Below the pieces are notes generated by a model. The model was not told the origin of the DNA and did no database searches. It was given only the letters and a program-made list of their open reading frames with translations. The position numbers and the translations under genes are program-made. From positions 248,001-312,000 of the forward strand of contig CAVXYK010000007.1 in NCBI GenBank assembly GCA_963765875.1: a stretch of DNA of 64,000 bases, given 5' to 3'. This document shows positions 50,711 to 59,237 of this stretch, in pieces (position 1 is the stretch's first letter; each line of letters begins with the position of its first letter). Source of the stretch: JAWKOK01 sp963765875 (GTDB lineage Bacteria; Chloroflexota; Anaerolineae; Caldilineales; Caldilineaceae).

Positions 50711-51667
50711 ATGCTCGCCTATTTCCTGCGTCGCCTGATCACCGTTTTCATCCCCACATTGTTGGGCATCTCCATCCTTGTCTTCCTGATCATGCATATG
50801 ATTCCCGGTAGCTTTGTGGACGTGCTGCTGGGCATCGGCACCGACATCTCAGATGAGCAGATCGCGCTCATTGAGGCATCCTACGGGCTGGACAAGCCGC
50901 TGGTTGTCCAGTATCTCTATTGGCTGGGCAATGTGCTGCGCGGCGATCTGGGCACCTCGTTGCGTACCGGCAATCCTGTCTCCCAGGAGATCCTGATGCG
51001 CCTGCCCGTCACGCTGGAGGTGACCCTCTTCTCCGTGATGATGGCCCTGATGCTGGCCATCCCCGCGGGCATCGTGGCCGCGGTGCGCCGCAACTCGGGG
51101 GCCGATCTCATTTCCCGCTTTCTGGCGTTGGTCGGGCTGTCAATTCCAAATTTTCTGCTGGCTACTTTCCTGGTGCTGGTCGTCTCACTCTACCTGCCCA
51201 TCTTCCCGACCACCGGCTACGCACCGATCTCCACTGGTCTATTCAACAACCTGCGCTCGATCTTCCTGCCCAGTCTGGCCCTCTGTCTGGCCATGACCGC
51301 CTCGGTAATGCGTATGACCCGTTCATCGCTGCTGGATGAATTGGGCACTGACTATGTGCGCACGGCCAAGGGCAAAGGGCTGAGTCGCCAGCGGGTCATC
51401 TCGACCCACGTGATGCGCAATGCCTTCATCCCGGTGCTGACCGTCGTCGGCATTCACATCGGCTACCTGCTCGGCGGCACCGTCATCATTGAAGAGATCT
51501 TCGCGCTGCCCGGCATCGGACGACTGGCGCTCAATGCCATCTACCAGCGCGACTATCCTGTGGTTCAGGGCACTGTCCTCTTTATCGCCTTTGCCTTTGT
51601 GTTGATAAATATGTTGACCGATTTGGCCTATAGTCTTATCGACCCCAGAATTCGTCGGGAGGCATAG
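50711..51667 (+). CDS. ABC transporter permease (DppB/OppB type)
   Basis: A 318-residue inner-membrane permease with six helices (MLAYFLRRLITVFIPTLLGI at the N-terminus; the family GTSLRTGNPVSQEILMRLP loop). The binding-protein-dependent EAA loop is present (DYVRTAKGKGLSRQRVIST). ATG 50711 fits the N-terminal helix; the in-frame upstream region (50561-50710) carries repeats and is not family-like. The second permease gene starts 3 bp after its stop. Confidence 0.9.
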   Translation: MLAYFLRRLITVFIPTLLGISILVFLIMHMIPGSFVDVLLGIGTDISDEQIALIEASYGLDKPLVVQYLYWLGNVLRGDLGTSLRTGNPVSQEILMRLPVTLEVTLFSVMMALMLAIPAGIVAAVRRNSGADLISRFLALVGLSIPNFLLATFLVLVVSLYLPIFPTTGYAPISTGLFNNLRSIFLPSLALCLAMTASVMRMTRSSLLDELGTDYVRTAKGKGLSRQRVISTHVMRNAFIPVLTVVGIHIGYLLGGTVIIEEIFALPGIGRLALNAIYQRDYPVVQGTVLFIAFAFVLINMLTDLAYSLIDPRIRREA

Positions 51668-51670
51668 GCT

Positions 51671-52508
51671 GTGAATTTCGGTCGCTATCTGGTTCGGCAC
51701 AATCGCATCGGTCTGCTTGGCGCACTGATCTTGCTCGGCTTCACCTTGGTGGCGCTATTTCCCAGCTTCTTTGCGCCTCATGATCCGTTGGAGATGTACG
51801 CAGAGGCGCGCCTCGTGCCGCCGACGTTCGAGTTCCCCATGGGCACCGACCGATTCGGGCGCGAACATCATGAGCCGTATCGCCTACGGCACCCGCATCT
51901 CGTTTGTGGTGGGGGTGATGGCGGTGTTGGTGGCGACCGTCATCGGTAGCCTGTTGGGTACGCTGGCCGGCTACTTCAGAGGCGGGCTCGACTACGGCAT
52001 CATGCGCGTCATGGACACCATCTTCGCGTTTCCAGCTCTGCTGCTGGCCATTGCAATCGCTGCCGTGGCTGGATCGGGGCTCTCAACAATTATCGTGGCC
52101 ATCGGCATCATCTACATACCGATCTTCGCGCGGGTGGCCCGTGCGCCCGTGTTGACCGTCAAGGAGCAGGAGTATGTGACCGCCGCCATCGCCACCGGCG
52201 CGCCCACGTCGCGGATTCTACGTCGTCATGTCTTCCCCAACATCACAACGCCCATCACCGTGCAGATGGCGTTGGCCTTTTCCGGAGCCATCGTCGTTGA
52301 GGCGGCCCTGAGCTTTCTGGGGCTGGGCGCTGTGCCGCCCACGCCGTCCCTCGGCTCCATGCTCTCCGAAGGCCGCGCCTTCATGGAACTTGCCCCCTGG
52401 ACCGTCATCTTCCCCGGCCTGGCCCTCGCACTCGCCATCATGGGAATCAATCTGTTCGGCGACGCGCTCAGGGATATGTTGGATGTGAGGCAGCGGGGGG
52501 AGGCGTGA
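51671..52508 (+). CDS. ABC transporter permease (DppC/OppC type), frame broken near 51872
   Basis: A second permease of the same importer, starting with GTG at 51671 (MNFGRYLVRHNRIGLLGAL; PHDPLEMYAEARLVPP). In the first frame FPMGTDRFGRE runs into a non-homologous tail; the next frame continues with IMSRIAYGTRISFVVG and the EAA loop (VTAAIATGAPTSRILRRHV). One extra base near 51870-51873 explains it. The C-terminal end of the gene is duplicated downstream (52465-52697). The partner ATPase genes (DppD/F) are absent from this window. Confidence 0.85.
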
Positions 52509-52697
52509 GGCGTACTGCGTAATTACGTAAGGTTTCTGCTGCTTGCTACTTGCTGCGTGAGGCTTGAGTAGAGCCACAGTTCGCTCAGGGATATGTTGGA
52601 CGTGAGGAAGAGGGGGAGGCGTACTGCGTGATTGCGTAAGGTTTCTGCTGCGTGCTACTTGCTGCGTGAGGCATGAGTAGAGTTGCGGTTCGCTCAG
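52465..52697. repeat. Tandem duplication of ~117 bp at the end of the DppC-type gene
   Basis: Unit 1 (52465-52581) and unit 2 (52582-~52697) share cgctcagggatatgttgga, gtactgcgt and a heptamer-like gctgcgtgctacttgctgcg stretch. Unit 1 starts inside the gene (encoding ALRDMLDVRQRGEA), so the 3' end of the gene was duplicated into the intergenic region. Confidence 0.75.
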
Positions 52698-52795
52698 AGC
52701 CAAGTGTTTCAGCAAGCGGACGATCCATCCGAGATACGACTCAAAGTAAGACGACAACTCCTCATCAAAATCCTAGCAACGCAGCACGCAGCACT

Positions 52796-53437
52796 TTACC
52801 CCATCCGCTCGCGCACAAACGCCTCATGCGATCCCGCTACCATGAACCGGTTGGTCTTCTTCTGCCCGCCGATCGTGTCCGTCTTGGTGTTGCCGTAGTC
52901 ATGACCTGGGTAGACGATGGTGTCGTCGGGGAGGGACATGACGCGCTGGAGACTGGCGTACATGGCGTCAACGTCCGAGTCGTTGAGGTCGCAGCGGCCG
53001 CAGCCGTCGATGAAGACCGTATCGCCCGCGATCAGGTGACCCTCGGTGTAGAAGCAGGAGCCGTCAGGCGAGTGGCCGGGCGTGTGCATGACGGTGAACT
53101 CGATAGAACCAACGCTCAAGGTGTCACCGTCTTCGAATTCAAAAATAGGCTCGACATCGGGCCGCCAGTCGTCCGGCATGACCTGTGATAGGTAGACGGG
53201 AGCAGGGCGTTTCCTGACCAGCTCCGGGATGATGTTAGTGTGGTCATCATGGCCATGGGTCAGCCAGATGCCGACCAGCGTGTAGTCATACTCGTCGATG
53301 GCTTCGAGCACTTCACCTGCATCCCAGGCCGGGTCGACGGCAATGGCTTCTTTCGTATCGGTGTCTGCCAGCAGGTAGACGAAATTGTCCATGGGGCCAA
53401 GATGAAGTTGATGGATTCTCAGGCTGTTTTTTGGCAT
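52796..53437 (-). CDS. MBL-fold hydrolase (glyoxalase II-like)
   Basis: A 213-residue metallo-beta-lactamase-fold protein. The metal motif is LTHGHDDH (H-x-H-x-D-H), with further ligands in VMHTPGHSPDG, IAGDTVFIDGCGRCD and a late VYPGHDYG. It has the glyoxalase-II-type short fold. ATG 53437 is chosen for its gaggt site and because the domain starts right after it; the longer frame up to 53614 is not family-like. It is divergent from the glyoxalase I-like gene. Confidence 0.85.
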   Translation of the reverse strand: MPKNSLRIHQLHLGPMDNFVYLLADTDTKEAIAVDPAWDAGEVLEAIDEYDYTLVGIWLTHGHDDHTNIIPELVRKRPAPVYLSQVMPDDWRPDVEPIFEFEDGDTLSVGSIEFTVMHTPGHSPDGSCFYTEGHLIAGDTVFIDGCGRCDLNDSDVDAMYASLQRVMSLPDDTIVYPGHDYGNTKTDTIGGQKKTNRFMVAGSHEAFVRERMG

Positions 53438-53637
53438 ACTTTTACCTCGGTAAAGAAGTGATTCATCAAATGTTTCATTTCGCGACCTGTCATCCCGGAT
53501 AGCGAACGAAGTGAGGTGCGCTCTGCTATTTGCTTCTATCGACGGCAGGACGTTCAACTTTTTCAAGCCACATGTTATTATAAGGTCAGTGCCAAGTTTT
53601 CCGTTTATTCGCATCGTTCAACAAAGGATTAAGTGAA

Positions 53638-54057
53638 ATGAAATACCTGCACACAATGATTCGCATTCTCGACCCGGATGTCGCCCTTGACTTTTTCGTC
53701 AACAAGATGGGGATGATTGAGGTCCGCCGCAGTGACAATGAGGCTGGACGTTACACGAATTTCTTCCTGGCCGGCAGCGCAGATGACGCGCCGCTCGAAT
53801 TGACCTACAACTGGGACGAGACTGAGCCCTATGCTCAGGGTCGCTTCTTCGGCCATCTGGCCTACGAGGTGGACAACATCTACGAATATTGCGCCGACCT
53901 GCAGGCCAAGGGCGTCACCATCAACCGCCCGCCGCGTGACGGCAACATGGCCTTCATCAAGGCCCCTGACGGCCAATCCATCGAACTGCTCCAGAAGGGC
54001 GATCCGCTGCCCATCGAAGAGCCCTGGGCCAGCATGCCTAACGACGGCAGTTGGTAG
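53638..54057 (+). CDS. Glyoxalase I-like (VOC) protein
   Basis: A 139-residue VOC protein. Candidate metal ligands follow the family pattern: His5 (MKYLH), a Glu in LELTYNW, His in FGHLAYEVDNIYEY and Glu in SIELLQKG. It matches lactoylglutathione lyases in length and order. Whether it uses glutathione or another thiol is unknown. The start follows the first His pattern exactly; gattaag is a weak site upstream. It shares a bidirectional terminator with the grx4-like gene. Confidence 0.85.
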   Translation: MKYLHTMIRILDPDVALDFFVNKMGMIEVRRSDNEAGRYTNFFLAGSADDAPLELTYNWDETEPYAQGRFFGHLAYEVDNIYEYCADLQAKGVTINRPPRDGNMAFIKAPDGQSIELLQKGDPLPIEEPWASMPNDGSW

Positions 54058-54069
54058 TGGGGAATTGTG

Positions 54070-54121
54070 TAGGCAAAAAAAGAGCGGGCGCCCATATGGA
54101 CGCCCGCTCTTTTTTTGCCTA
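54070..54121. terminator. Bidirectional terminator
   Basis: taggc + A7 + gagcgggcg pairs with cgcccgctc + T7 + gccta over 52 bases. It serves the VOC gene (plus) and the grx4-like gene (minus). Confidence 0.85.
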
Positions 54122-54124
54122 CAT

Positions 54125-54439
54125 TCAGCTGACCATCGCCTTCAACTCGCCGTTCTGGTAGAGCTCCATCATAATGTCCGAACCGCCAAGGAATTCACCA
54201 TTGACATAAAGTTGGGGGATGGTCGGCCAATCGGAATACTCCTTGATGGCCTGACGTAACGCGTCATCGTCCAGGACATTGCGCGTTACATACTCAACCT
54301 CGACCGCATCCAGGATCTGGACGGCCCGCTGCGAAAATCCGCACATGGGAAACGTCCGGTCACCCTTCATGTAGAGCACTACGGTATTCTCTTTGACGTC
54401 CGTACCGATCTGGGCCAGCGTCTCGTCATACGTTGCCAT
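54125..54439 (-). CDS. Monothiol glutaredoxin (Grx4/GrxD type)
   Basis: A small monothiol glutaredoxin of the CGFS class: PMCGFSQRAVQIL with Cys33, then the WPTIPQLYVNGEFLGGSDIM GSH-binding stretch. 104 residues. These proteins carry or deliver [2Fe-2S] clusters, usually with BolA partners. ATG 54439 is fixed by aggagag upstream. The bolA-like gene is 66 bp upstream, so the two form one unit. Confidence 0.92.
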   Translation of the reverse strand: MATYDETLAQIGTDVKENTVVLYMKGDRTFPMCGFSQRAVQILDAVEVEYVTRNVLDDDALRQAIKEYSDWPTIPQLYVNGEFLGGSDIMMELYQNGELKAMVS

Positions 54440-54505
54440 GATTCTCTCCTGTTTTTCCTCTGTTACCTCTGTGCGCCCTCTGTCTCTCTCTGTTGAATGC
54501 AAAGA

Positions 54506-54772
54506 TCAGAGCTCGAATGCGTAATGTTGCTTGTTTGCTTCCCATTTTTCGGGCGTGAAAGTCTTTAGGGCCACGGCATGTACTGCATTGCCGGCAAACT
54601 CATTTTTGAGTGAATTGAGCACCATCTGATGCTGGCGCACAAGCGGTAGGCCGTCAAAGGCCTCACTGACAACATAGGCCTCGAAGTGTTGGCCGTCGTT
54701 CTGTGGATCGACGATGGCGACTCGTGCGCCGGGAATCGCCTGCTCTATTGTTGACTGGATATGTTCGATCAT
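54506..54772 (-). CDS. BolA-family protein
   Basis: An 88-residue BolA-like protein (MIEHIQSTIEQAIPGARVAI; HFEAYVVSEAFDGLPLVRQ; HQMVLNSLKNEFAG). The family forms [2Fe-2S]-bridged heterodimers with CGFS glutaredoxins, and the grx gene is directly downstream. ATG 54772 is chosen because the family start is MIEHIQ; the longer frame to 54850 is not family-like. Confidence 0.9.
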   Translation of the reverse strand: MIEHIQSTIEQAIPGARVAIVDPQNDGQHFEAYVVSEAFDGLPLVRQHQMVLNSLKNEFAGNAVHAVALKTFTPEKWEANKQHYAFEL

Positions 54773-55173
54773 TGGTTTCGTTCCCCTTGTCCGGCCCGGG
54801 TTTGGGCGCGGGATGTCGGTTTGGATGACGTCAAGTAGTATACCGATCAACCGGCCACTCTATTGTAGGTCTTCTCCCAGTTGCGAGCAGGTCGGGCAAT
54901 CGCGTCAAGATTATCCGCAACGGATGAAATCCGGCTCCTCACAGCGAAATGCGCCTTCAGGCGCTGAGAGCTGAGCCGCTGAGGCGGCTTCTCGTTGCTA
55001 GCGGCCGGTTTTAACCCTGCCGCAGAGAGCCTCTTCTATGGAATTTGGACGCGATTTTCCAGTTGCGAGCAGGTGGTTTCGCTTTGTGTTCACATCTGAT
55101 TGGGTTAAGATAAAATCTGACCCTTGAGGATGAATCTTCCTCTGGCAACACTCCAAAGCGAAAGCGGTGAACG
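54773..55173. other. 401 bp divergent region between bolA and ychF, with repeat
   Basis: No gene. A loose inverted repeat at 54943-54999 (agcgaaatgcgcc... and ...ggcggcttctcgttgct) is related to the element at 47626-47761. The promoters of both genes should lie here; none can be fixed. Confidence 0.5.
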
Positions 55174-56274
55174 ATGGCACTCACAATTGGCATTGTCGGC
55201 CTGCCCAATGTCGGCAAGAGTACGGTTCTCAATGCGCTGACCGAAGCACAGAACGCCGAGGTCGCAAACTACCCATTCTGCACAATTCAGCCCAACAAAG
55301 CCATTGTGCCCCTGCCCGATGCCCGTCTGAATCGATTGGCGGAACTGGTTCAACATGACAGCGTTCACCATGCCACGATTGAATTTGTCGACATCGCAGG
55401 GCTGGTCAAGGGCGCGAGCCATGGCGAAGGTCTGGGCAATCAGTTTCTTGGCAACATCCGCGAGACCGATGCCATCGTGCATGTGGTACGCTGCTTCGAT
55501 GACGATAACGTCATCCACGTCAACCCCGTGCTCGATCCGATAGGCGACATCGAGGTCATCAACTACGAGCTGATGCTCTCTGATCTGGAACAGCTTGAGC
55601 GCAAGATCGAAAAGCTGGTGCGCGAGGTCAAGGGCGACAAGAAATTGGTTCCGATCATGGAACTGGCTCAGACGCTCAAAACCATGTTGGATGATGGACA
55701 GCCCGTTTCCGCCTATCCGGATCGCGACAGTGCCGCCTATCGCCAGCTCAACCACGAGATGCGCTTTCTCTCGGGCAAGCCCGTCATCTTCGCTGCCAAT
55801 GTGGATGAGGATGGGCTGGGGGGCGACAGCGAGTACATCCGGTTGGTGCGGTCCTATGCCGATGAGCACGAGGCCGATCTCATTGTGATCTGCGCCAAGC
55901 TGGAGATGGAGATGATCGGAATGACCAGCGAGGAGCGGCACGAGTTCCTTGCCATGGCTGGAGCCCAGGAGAGCGGTCTGGAGCAAGTCGTTCGCCAGAG
56001 TTACCATCTTCTGGGTCTGATCAGCTACTTCACCACAGACTCGCGCATGCTGCGGGCCTGGACCATCCGTAATGGCTGGACTGCGCCCAAGGCGGCAGGC
56101 GTCATCCATACCGACTTTGAGCGGGGGTTTATCCGTGCCGAGGTCGTTCATTGGGAAGACTTCGCCCTTCATGGCAGCGAGGCCGCGGCCAAAGCTGCCG
56201 GCGTGCTGCACATCGAAGGCAAGGAGTATGTGGTTGAGGATGGAGACGTGGTGCATTTTCGGTTCAATGTTTAG
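55174..56274 (+). CDS. ychF: YchF/OLA1-family ATPase (Obg-related)
   Basis: A ribosome-associated nucleotidase of the TRAFAC class that prefers ATP. 366 residues. G1 is GLPNVGKST (residues 9-17), G3 DIAGLVKGASHGEGLGNQFL, and the NxxE-type G4 is AANVDEDG. The C-terminal TGS region ends with GKEYVVEDGDVVHFRFNV. The ATG at 55174 is standard for the family. A large antisense frame is a shadow. Downstream are heptamer repeats and a MITE-like copy. Confidence 0.96.
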   Translation: MALTIGIVGLPNVGKSTVLNALTEAQNAEVANYPFCTIQPNKAIVPLPDARLNRLAELVQHDSVHHATIEFVDIAGLVKGASHGEGLGNQFLGNIRETDAIVHVVRCFDDDNVIHVNPVLDPIGDIEVINYELMLSDLEQLERKIEKLVREVKGDKKLVPIMELAQTLKTMLDDGQPVSAYPDRDSAAYRQLNHEMRFLSGKPVIFAANVDEDGLGGDSEYIRLVRSYADEHEADLIVICAKLEMEMIGMTSEERHEFLAMAGAQESGLEQVVRQSYHLLGLISYFTTDSRMLRAWTIRNGWTAPKAAGVIHTDFERGFIRAEVVHWEDFALHGSEAAAKAAGVLHIEGKEYVVEDGDVVHFRFNV

Positions 56275-56280
56275 AAGCGA

Positions 56281-56308
56281 TGCGTGCTGCGTGCTACTTG
56301 CTGCGTGC
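56281..56308 (+). repeat. TGCGTGC heptamer array
   Basis: Four heptamers (tgcgtgc, tgcgtgc, tacttgc, tgcgtgc) right after the ychF stop. They match the array in the coding region at 41391-41418 and those downstream of the DppC-type gene. Confidence 0.75.
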
Positions 56309-56346
56309 GGTCTTCGCAGACATAGGCTTGCCGCGATTGGCAGGTT

Positions 56347-56469
56347 CAGTAGTCCACGAATTGTCATTCCGATGACCGGAGGGAAGAGGAATCTCGGGTT
56401 AGCCAAGAAGAGATTCCTCATCGCTTCGCTCTGTCGGAATGACAGTTGGTACTAAATCGGTAACTACTG
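56347..56469 (-). mobile_element. MITE-like element, copy A
   Basis: A 123 bp block that is nearly the reverse complement of 57073-57196. Its ends form terminal inverted repeats of the type cagtagt...cacga / ...aactactg. The inside contains tgtcattccga and gaggaatctc in mirrored halves, words common in dispersed repeats of many bacteria. It carries no gene. No clear target duplication was found. Confidence 0.75.
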
Positions 56470-56512
56470 AGTTTCGCTGTTCTGTGATTGTGAGTCCCAT
56501 TCGATAATTGTT

Positions 56513-56547
56513 CACGCAGCACGCAGCACGCAGCACGCAGCACGCAT
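56513..56547 (-). repeat. GCGTGCT heptamer array, reverse orientation
   Basis: Five units of cacgcag (the last ends in t), just before the thioesterase gene; the complement gives tgcgtgc-type units. Confidence 0.85.
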
Positions 56548-56565
56548 CAGAACGGAGTAGTCACT

Positions 56566-57027
56566 ATGCTCGATCTCTTCACCACCTTCCCCGTCGTTGT
56601 CGAAATCCCGGTTCGCTGGGCCGATATGGATCCGTTTCAGCACGTCAACAACACGGTCTACTTCCGTTACTTTGAGATCGCTCGTATCGGCTATTTCGAA
56701 CGCCTTGATCTGATCGAATTTATGCAAGGCGAGCGGTTGGGTCCAATTCTGGCGGCCATCGACTGCCGCTTCCGCTTTCCAATCACCTATCCGGACACTG
56801 TCTCAGTCGGCACACGCGTTGTACAGATGGGCGAAGATCGCTTCGTCATGGAGCATCGCCTGGTCAGCCAGACCCATCAGGTGATTGCAGCCGAGGGCAC
56901 CGGCACCATCGTCACCTTCAACTACGTGTCAAAAAGCAAGGCTCCGATCCCGGCAGACGCTCGACAACTCATTTTGGATCTCGAGTCGGCAAGTGGGAAT
57001 GTGGTTCAGCCTTTTGAGCGTCGATAA
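56566..57027 (+). CDS. Acyl-CoA thioesterase (4HBT hotdog fold)
   Basis: A 153-residue hotdog-fold thioesterase. The family region VRWADMDPFQHVNNTVYFRYFEIARIGYF has the catalytic Asp in WADMDP and the HVNN motif. It hydrolyses acyl-CoA thioesters; the chain length is unknown. It is flanked on both sides by inverted MITE-like copies (56347-56469 and 57073-57196), and a heptamer array lies 19 bp before the start. It has a run of its own: no operon partner within 270 bp. Confidence 0.85.
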   Translation: MLDLFTTFPVVVEIPVRWADMDPFQHVNNTVYFRYFEIARIGYFERLDLIEFMQGERLGPILAAIDCRFRFPITYPDTVSVGTRVVQMGEDRFVMEHRLVSQTHQVIAAEGTGTIVTFNYVSKSKAPIPADARQLILDLESASGNVVQPFERR

Positions 57028-57072
57028 TCGACAAAGGCGACAAGGTCCGAGGGCGCAGAGTGAATAGAGAAT

Positions 57073-57196
57073 CAGTAGTTCACGATTTCGGAGCGAACTG
57101 TCATTCCGACAGAGCGAAGCGACGAGGAATCTCTCCGTGGCGAACCTGAGATTCCTCTTCCCTTCGGTCATCGGAATGACAAATCGTGAACTACTG
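57073..57196 (+). mobile_element. MITE-like element, copy B
   Basis: A 124 bp block. Terminal inverted repeats cagtagttcacgattt and aaatcgtgaactactg are perfect over 16 bases. It contains tgtcattccgacagagcgaa and gaggaatctc, then a mirrored half. It is inverted relative to copy A. Together they bracket the thioesterase gene. Confidence 0.8.
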
Positions 57197-57301
57197 AGAA
57201 GGCGCCCTTTTTGTCACCCTGCCACCTATTTACCTTGTCACCCCTTCATCCTGTCATCTCTTCATCTTGTCACAATACGTCGTGCCTCGAAAGGCTAACG
57301 C

Positions 57302-58177
57302 GTGGATCCAGCTGCCCTACCTTACATCCTCCTAACCGGTTTCTTCTTTGGATCAAGCCTCATTGCCACCCGCTTTGGGCTTGCCCAATTTGATGCAGCA
57401 TCGTACACTGGCCTACGGCTGATCTTCGCCAGTGCTGGCTTTCTGGCCATCTACGCCCTCGATCGGCGTCGCAGATGGCCGTCTGATAGGCGTATCTGGC
57501 GTCATAGTCTGATATTGGGCGTGATAGGTATCATCATTCCGTTCTTCGGCAGTATCTTGGCGCTTCAACATCTTTCCAGTGGCGTCGTGGCCATGTTCAT
57601 CACCGTGGGTCCGGCTATAACCGTCGTCTTGGCCCACTTCTTCCTTGACGGCGAGTCGCTCACCTCCAGCAAAACGATCGGCGTGCTGCTGGCCTTGTCG
57701 GGTGCGTTGCTTCTGGCCCTCCGTGGCGAGTCCGGTCTGCCCGATGTCGAATCCGCCGGGCCCGCCGGCTATCTATTGATGACGGCCACGCTTCTGGGCG
57801 TCAGTCTCTCAACGATCTACATGCGCAAGTACATGGGCGGCTTCGACTCTTTTGAGGTTTCCAGTTCGCAGATTCTAACGGCAACGCTGGTCAGCGTCCC
57901 GCTAATTCTGGTCTTCGCCGGAATCAGCCTCGCAAATGTAAACTGGCAAGGTTTCTCAGTACTGCTCTACAGCGCCATCATCGGCACGCTTCTTGGCGTC
58001 ATCGCCTACAATCTCTGTGTCCATCGCTTCGGCGCCACCACCGCAGCGATGACCCAGTATGTGGTCCCGGTCGTGGCTGGAATCGGCGGCGTTCTGTTAT
58101 TGGGCGAGCATATCACGCTGATCATGTTGATCGGCGTCACTCTGATCATCGGCGGCATCACCATCATTCGGCGCTGA
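57302..58177 (+). CDS. EamA/DMT-family transporter
   Basis: A 291-residue membrane protein with ten helices in two EamA halves: LLTGFFFGSSLIATRFGLAQFDA, SSGVVAMFITVGPAITVVLAHFFL in the first; AYNLCVHRFGATTAAMTQYVVPVVAGIGG in the second. A drug/metabolite exporter with unknown substrate. The start is GTG at 57302. It is followed after 1 bp by the broken APH-like gene, which suggests coupling. Confidence 0.85.
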   Translation: MDPAALPYILLTGFFFGSSLIATRFGLAQFDAASYTGLRLIFASAGFLAIYALDRRRRWPSDRRIWRHSLILGVIGIIIPFFGSILALQHLSSGVVAMFITVGPAITVVLAHFFLDGESLTSSKTIGVLLALSGALLLALRGESGLPDVESAGPAGYLLMTATLLGVSLSTIYMRKYMGGFDSFEVSSSQILTATLVSVPLILVFAGISLANVNWQGFSVLLYSAIIGTLLGVIAYNLCVHRFGATTAAMTQYVVPVVAGIGGVLLLGEHITLIMLIGVTLIIGGITIIRR

Positions 58178-58178
58178 A

Positions 58179-59037
58179 ATGCAATCACACCCTCACTTTG
58201 ATCTCCGCCTGCACAGTGACGAGGAACTCGCGGTCCGAATCGGCGAGCCATTGGCCGAGCGCGTGACGCTGCACGAGTGGCCCCTTTCCTGCGTTCAGCG
58301 CATTACCGGTTTCTCCGGTCAAAAATGGATCTACAAGGCTGAGAGTGGTCCGACGGTTGAGCATCTCTTCTATGCGCGGGCAAGCAGCCCGTTGCTGCCG
58401 GATGCCAGAACACTCTACGATCGTGATGGCTATGTCTGCCTGCTGATCGAGTACATTGACGCAGCGCATTTTGAGCCGGCGGGCTTTCCGAACAGGAGAT
58501 TGTGCAGGTGGGCAAGGCGCTCGTGCAGTCAATCGCACAGATTGAAGGCGATGCTTCCAGCCTACTGGGTAGTTGATTCGGCACAATGGAGGCAGACTGT
58601 TAATGGCATGCAGCATTTACTCACGACATTGGTCGACGATGGCGTTTTTCTGCATGTTAGCCGCGACGATGTCGCCACGGTCATGCAGGCATGCAAGGAC
58701 GAGGCTCTGGTCGATTGCTTGACCCAGGACATTGGCTTGGTTCACGGTGATCTTACGGCCGAAAACGTGTTGGTTGCAACCGGTGACGGGGCGCTCTCTC
58801 AAGCTGATCGACTGGCAATATGTGCTGCGCGGCCCGTGCCTGCTCGACCTGGCTACATTCCTGGATTCGTTGGGCATCGATCCATTGCCACACGTTGGTC
58901 TGCCAATCGTGAAACTTATGCTGTTGATGCGAATCCACTGGCTGGTCGAATGCGCAACAAGATGGTTTGTTGCGGGTGCGCCGACCTACGACCGCGATAT
59001 CGCCCGGATGTGTGCGCGTCTTGGCGAGTTAGGCTAG
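58179..59037 (+). pseudogene. Aminoglycoside-phosphotransferase-like kinase, three frame breaks
   Basis: An APH-type kinase-like gene read in alternating frames. The N-lobe is in frame A (ERVTLHEWPLSCVQRITGFS; YKAESGPTVEHLFYARAS). Around 58491 it moves to frame B (EQEIVQVGKALVQSIAQIEG), near 58570 back to A (MQHLLTTLVDDGVFLH; LVHGDLTAENVLVATGD), and near 58790 to B again (LKLIDWQYVLRGPCLLDLAT). The catalytic HGDLTAENVL and metal LIDW motifs survive. Three single-base slips in 600 bp would be needed, so it is a pseudogene or a poor-quality stretch. It is 1 bp downstream of the EamA stop. Confidence 0.75.
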
Positions 59038-59092
59038 CAGGCGAACTCGTTTCAGGTGAGACGGTCGACTTATTCGAACCCCGACGCTGATA

Positions 59093-59193
59093 GACCGCGA
59101 GATTCAGGCGAATCAGGCGTTGACAAAGCCGTGATAAATTCGCGATTTTCATCCGCGTGGAATCAGCCGTCAATCCGCTCGAATCTCGCGGTC
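59093..59193. repeat. Short inverted-repeat element
   Basis: gaccgcgagattc (59093-59105) pairs perfectly with gaatctcgcggtc (59181-59193). Between them is AT-rich spacer with cgcgattttc. It lies between two broken genes. Confidence 0.6.
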
Positions 59194-59237
59194 CAATTTG
59201 CACCGCAACCTGAATCCAGTTACGGGAGATGAACAAA

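Noticed and set aside
55105..56421. 438-residue open frame opposite ychF
   Set aside because: A shadow of a GC-rich conserved gene.
56347..57196. Composite transposon with its own transposase
   Set aside because: No transposase is present between the elements; only the thioesterase is there, so only MITE-like is claimed.
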